DNA of 64,000 nucleotides from Rhodoplanes sp. Z2-YC6860. Its GTDB lineage: Bacteria; Pseudomonadota; Alphaproteobacteria; Rhizobiales; Xanthobacteraceae. Shown here one piece after another: positions 62,132 to 64,000 of the stretch (position 1 is its first letter; each line of letters opens with the position of its first letter). The notes under the pieces are model-generated. The model did no database searches, had not been told where the DNA came from, and saw nothing but the letters and a program-made list of their open reading frames with translations. A program made the translations under genes and the position numbers. The stretch covers positions 6,904,029 to 6,968,028 of the forward strand of contig NZ_CP007440.1 in the NCBI RefSeq assembly GCF_001579845.1, written 5' to 3'.

Positions 62132-63199
62132 GTGCGGACATTCTTCTTCTACGTCGGACTGACCATCGCAGGCGCCGCATTTTTCTTCTACGCGCGAGCG
62201 ATCAACAACGATTACCTGTTCTTCGCCGGCTACACGGTGCTGCAGTTCGTCGTGCTCGCCACCGCCTGGAACATCCTCGGCGGCTATTGCGGCTATGTGA
62301 ACTTCGGCTCCGCCGCCTTCTTCGCCGCCGGCGCCTATTCCTCCGTGGCGCTGCACAAGCTTGGCGCCAATGTCGACCGCTACTTCCCGGAATCGCTCGC
62401 CGGGCTCGCCAAGCTCATCCTGCCGCTCAACGTGCCGACCCTGATCATCGTCGGCGGCATCGTCTCGGGCCTGATCGGCCTCGGCACCGGCTATCTCACG
62501 TTGCGGCTGCGCGGCGCATTCTTCGCCATCGCGACGCTGGCCCTGGCCGTGGTGCTGCAGACCCTGATCGTCAATTGGGACTTCGTCGGCGGCTCGCGCG
62601 GCGCCTATATCATCCGGCCCTCGGAGGTGCCGATCATCGGCAATTACATCCAGTATCTGTTCATCGTGATGCTGGCGCTGTCGATCGTGGCGCTCGGCGT
62701 TGCACGCGCCATCGGACAGTCGCGGCTTGGCTATGGCTTCGCCACCATCCGTGACGACGAGCTGGCGGCGGAAGCCTGCGGCGTGCCGACGCTGCGGTTG
62801 AAGCTTGTCGCCACCACGATCTCAGGCGCGCTGATGGGCATGGCCGGTGCGCCGTTCCCGTACTACATCGGCTATCTTGAGCCCGGCTCGGCCTTCGGGC
62901 TCGCCTACGCGGTGAACTCGATCGCCATGCCGATGATCGGCGGCACCACGAGCTGGGTCGGCCCATTGATCGGCGCGTTGCTGCTGGGCACCGCGCAGCA
63001 ATACATCATCGTGACGATCTCTTCGGCGGTTGGCGTGCTGGTCGTCGGTCTGATGCTGGTGATCTTCGTCATCGCGGCGCCAAACGGCATCGTCGGCCTG
63101 GTGCACGATTTCATGCGCGGCGGCGCCAAATCCGACGGCGCGCCCACTTGGCGCTCGCGGCTTGCGACGTTCGCCAACATGCGGCCGGGAGCACGCTGA
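62132..63199 (+). CDS. Branched-chain-type ABC permease (LivM), cluster 3
   Basis: A 355-residue LivM-type membrane protein starting at GTG 62132 with weak upstream signals. Family stretches are AWNILGGYCGYVNFGSAAFFAAGAY, GFATIRDDELAAEACGVPTLRLK and GTTSWVGPLIGALLLGTAQQY. It is longer than average by ~20 residues, with a basic cytoplasmic tail (GGAKSDGAPTWRSR). The stop TGA overlaps the LivG start (TGATG). Confidence 0.92.
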   Translation: MRTFFFYVGLTIAGAAFFFYARAINNDYLFFAGYTVLQFVVLATAWNILGGYCGYVNFGSAAFFAAGAYSSVALHKLGANVDRYFPESLAGLAKLILPLNVPTLIIVGGIVSGLIGLGTGYLTLRLRGAFFAIATLALAVVLQTLIVNWDFVGGSRGAYIIRPSEVPIIGNYIQYLFIVMLALSIVALGVARAIGQSRLGYGFATIRDDELAAEACGVPTLRLKLVATTISGALMGMAGAPFPYYIGYLEPGSAFGLAYAVNSIAMPMIGGTTSWVGPLIGALLLGTAQQYIIVTISSAVGVLVVGLMLVIFVIAAPNGIVGLVHDFMRGGAKSDGAPTWRSRLATFANMRPGAR

Positions 63200-63936
63200 T
63201 GGCCGACGCCTTGCTCCATGTCGACAATCTCGGCAAGCGCTTCGGCGGCTTCGTCGCCCTCGACGGCATCAACCTGGAAGTTGCGCCGGGCGAACGTGTC
63301 GGTCTGATCGGGCCGAACGGCTCCGGCAAGTCGACGCTGGTCAACTGCATGTGCGGGACGCTGACCAACGAGACCGGCACGGTGCGGTTCGACGGCTATC
63401 AGATGAACGGCATGTCGGCGCATCAACGGACCCATCGCGGCATGGCGCGGAGCTTCCAGCTGCCGCGCCCGTTCCACACGCTTTCGGTTGCCGAGAACCT
63501 GCGCATTCCGCTGCTGTACTCGGCCCATGACCGCCGCGGCCGGCATCTCACGCAGGCGGAGAGCGCCGCGCGCTGCGAGGAGCTTGCCGGCCTGGTTGGC
63601 CTTGCGCCGAAGCTCCATCGCCTGCCGCGCGACCTGACGCAGGTCGAGATGCGCAAGCTCGAACTCGCCCGCGCCATTGCGGCCGATCCGAAGCTTTTGA
63701 TTGCCGACGAAGCCATGGCCGGACTGTCGCATTCCGAGGTCGACGACATCGTCAATCTCCTGCTCACGCTGAACAGCCGCGGCATCACCGTGGTGATGAT
63801 CGAGCACATCATGCGCGCCGTCATGGCATTCTCGCAGCGGCTGGTGGTGCTGGTCTCGGGCAAGAAGATCGCCGACGGCAAGCCCGAGGACGTGGTCAAC
63901 AATCCCGAGGTGATTGGAGCCTATCTTGGCCAGTAG
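63199..63936 (+). CDS. Branched-chain-type ABC ATPase (LivG), cluster 3
   Basis: A 245-residue ATPase. Walker A LIGPNGSGKSTLVNCMCG, Q-loop region MARSFQLPRPFHTLS, a divergent signature RDLTQVEMRKLELARAI, Walker B LLIADEAMAGLSHSE (Asp-Glu kept, Pro missing) and switch His in VVMIEHIMRAV. The signature is degenerate relative to LSGGQ, as in other LivG proteins of this type. The ATG at 63199 overlaps the LivM stop, and the stop overlaps LivF by 11 bp. Confidence 0.93.
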   Translation: MADALLHVDNLGKRFGGFVALDGINLEVAPGERVGLIGPNGSGKSTLVNCMCGTLTNETGTVRFDGYQMNGMSAHQRTHRGMARSFQLPRPFHTLSVAENLRIPLLYSAHDRRGRHLTQAESAARCEELAGLVGLAPKLHRLPRDLTQVEMRKLELARAIAADPKLLIADEAMAGLSHSEVDDIVNLLLTLNSRGITVVMIEHIMRAVMAFSQRLVVLVSGKKIADGKPEDVVNNPEVIGAYLGQ

Positions 63937-64000
63937 CATCACCCTCGAAAAGGTCGACGCGGCCTACGGCGCCGTGCGCGTGCTGGAGCAGGTGTCGGTC
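63926..64000 (+). CDS. Branched-chain-type ABC ATPase (LivF), cluster 3, partial
   Basis: The first 25 codons of a LivF start with TTG at 63926, behind GGAG seven bases earlier and overlapping LivG by 11 bp, just like cluster 2. The N-terminus SITLEKVDAAYGAVRVLEQV is typical. The rest, including Walker A, lies beyond the window edge. Confidence 0.85.
   Translation, partial: MASSITLEKVDAAYGAVRVLEQVSV

Overview
The window is GC-rich chromosomal DNA from an alphaproteobacterium, most likely Hyphomicrobiales (Bradyrhizobium/Rhodoplanes/Pseudolabrys-like). Supporting signs are a serC operon with an alphaproteobacterial-type leader, Irr-like operators at the bacterioferritin genes, a CtrA-type TTAA-N7-TTAAC site, many catabolic and ABC-uptake genes, and several families of intergenic palindromic repeats. 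I saw no transposase, phage gene, tRNA, rRNA or CRISPR array.

Left part (1-16.5 kb) is mainly housekeeping. It holds purA with a downstream membrane-anchored protein, a secreted protein built of three Cys-paired repeats, a class III nucleotide cyclase, a MuiA-like protein, and a serine operon (serC, an SseB-domain protein, serA) ending in a clear terminator. Then come two outer-membrane beta-barrel proteins, bfd-bfr and glmM.

The middle (16.6-41.7 kb) is accessory metabolism. It has an FMN 2-hydroxy-acid dehydrogenase with a DUF427 protein, an amidase, and a second cyclase. A cynABDS-type cyanate uptake and degradation operon sits behind an excellent sigma-54 promoter. Two paralogous periplasmic proteins are followed by aroE, an SDR lacking its catalytic residues and an FAA hydrolase, divergent from an extradiol dioxygenase. 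Next are an AAA-type NTPase, a D-2-hydroxyacid dehydrogenase and a ROK-like protein that appears circularly permuted. A three-subunit molybdenum hydroxylase has a repeat inserted between its second and third genes. A cluster of cyclase-family hydrolase, HisD-like dehydrogenase, MAPEG protein, SDR and solute-binding protein closes this part.

The right part (41.9-64 kb) holds dehydrogenases, a flavin-dependent oxidoreductase divergent from a LysR regulator, a zeta-class GST and a GlcG-like protein. Three branched-chain-amino-acid-type (Liv) ABC transporter clusters follow; the last runs off the window. They are interleaved with an amidohydrolase, an aromatic-ring flavoprotein hydroxylase and a cupin-like protein. 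Together these suggest uptake and breakdown of small organic, probably partly aromatic or N-containing, acids; the actual substrates cannot be read from sequence.

The observations most worth following up are the permuted ROK-like kinase, the serC-sseB-serA operon with a giant low-complexity linker in the SseB protein, the catalytically dead SDR, the repeat insertion flanked by a 7-bp direct repeat between the molybdenum hydroxylase genes, the sigma-54 promoter of the cyanate operon, and the CtrA-type site upstream of the porin-like genes.
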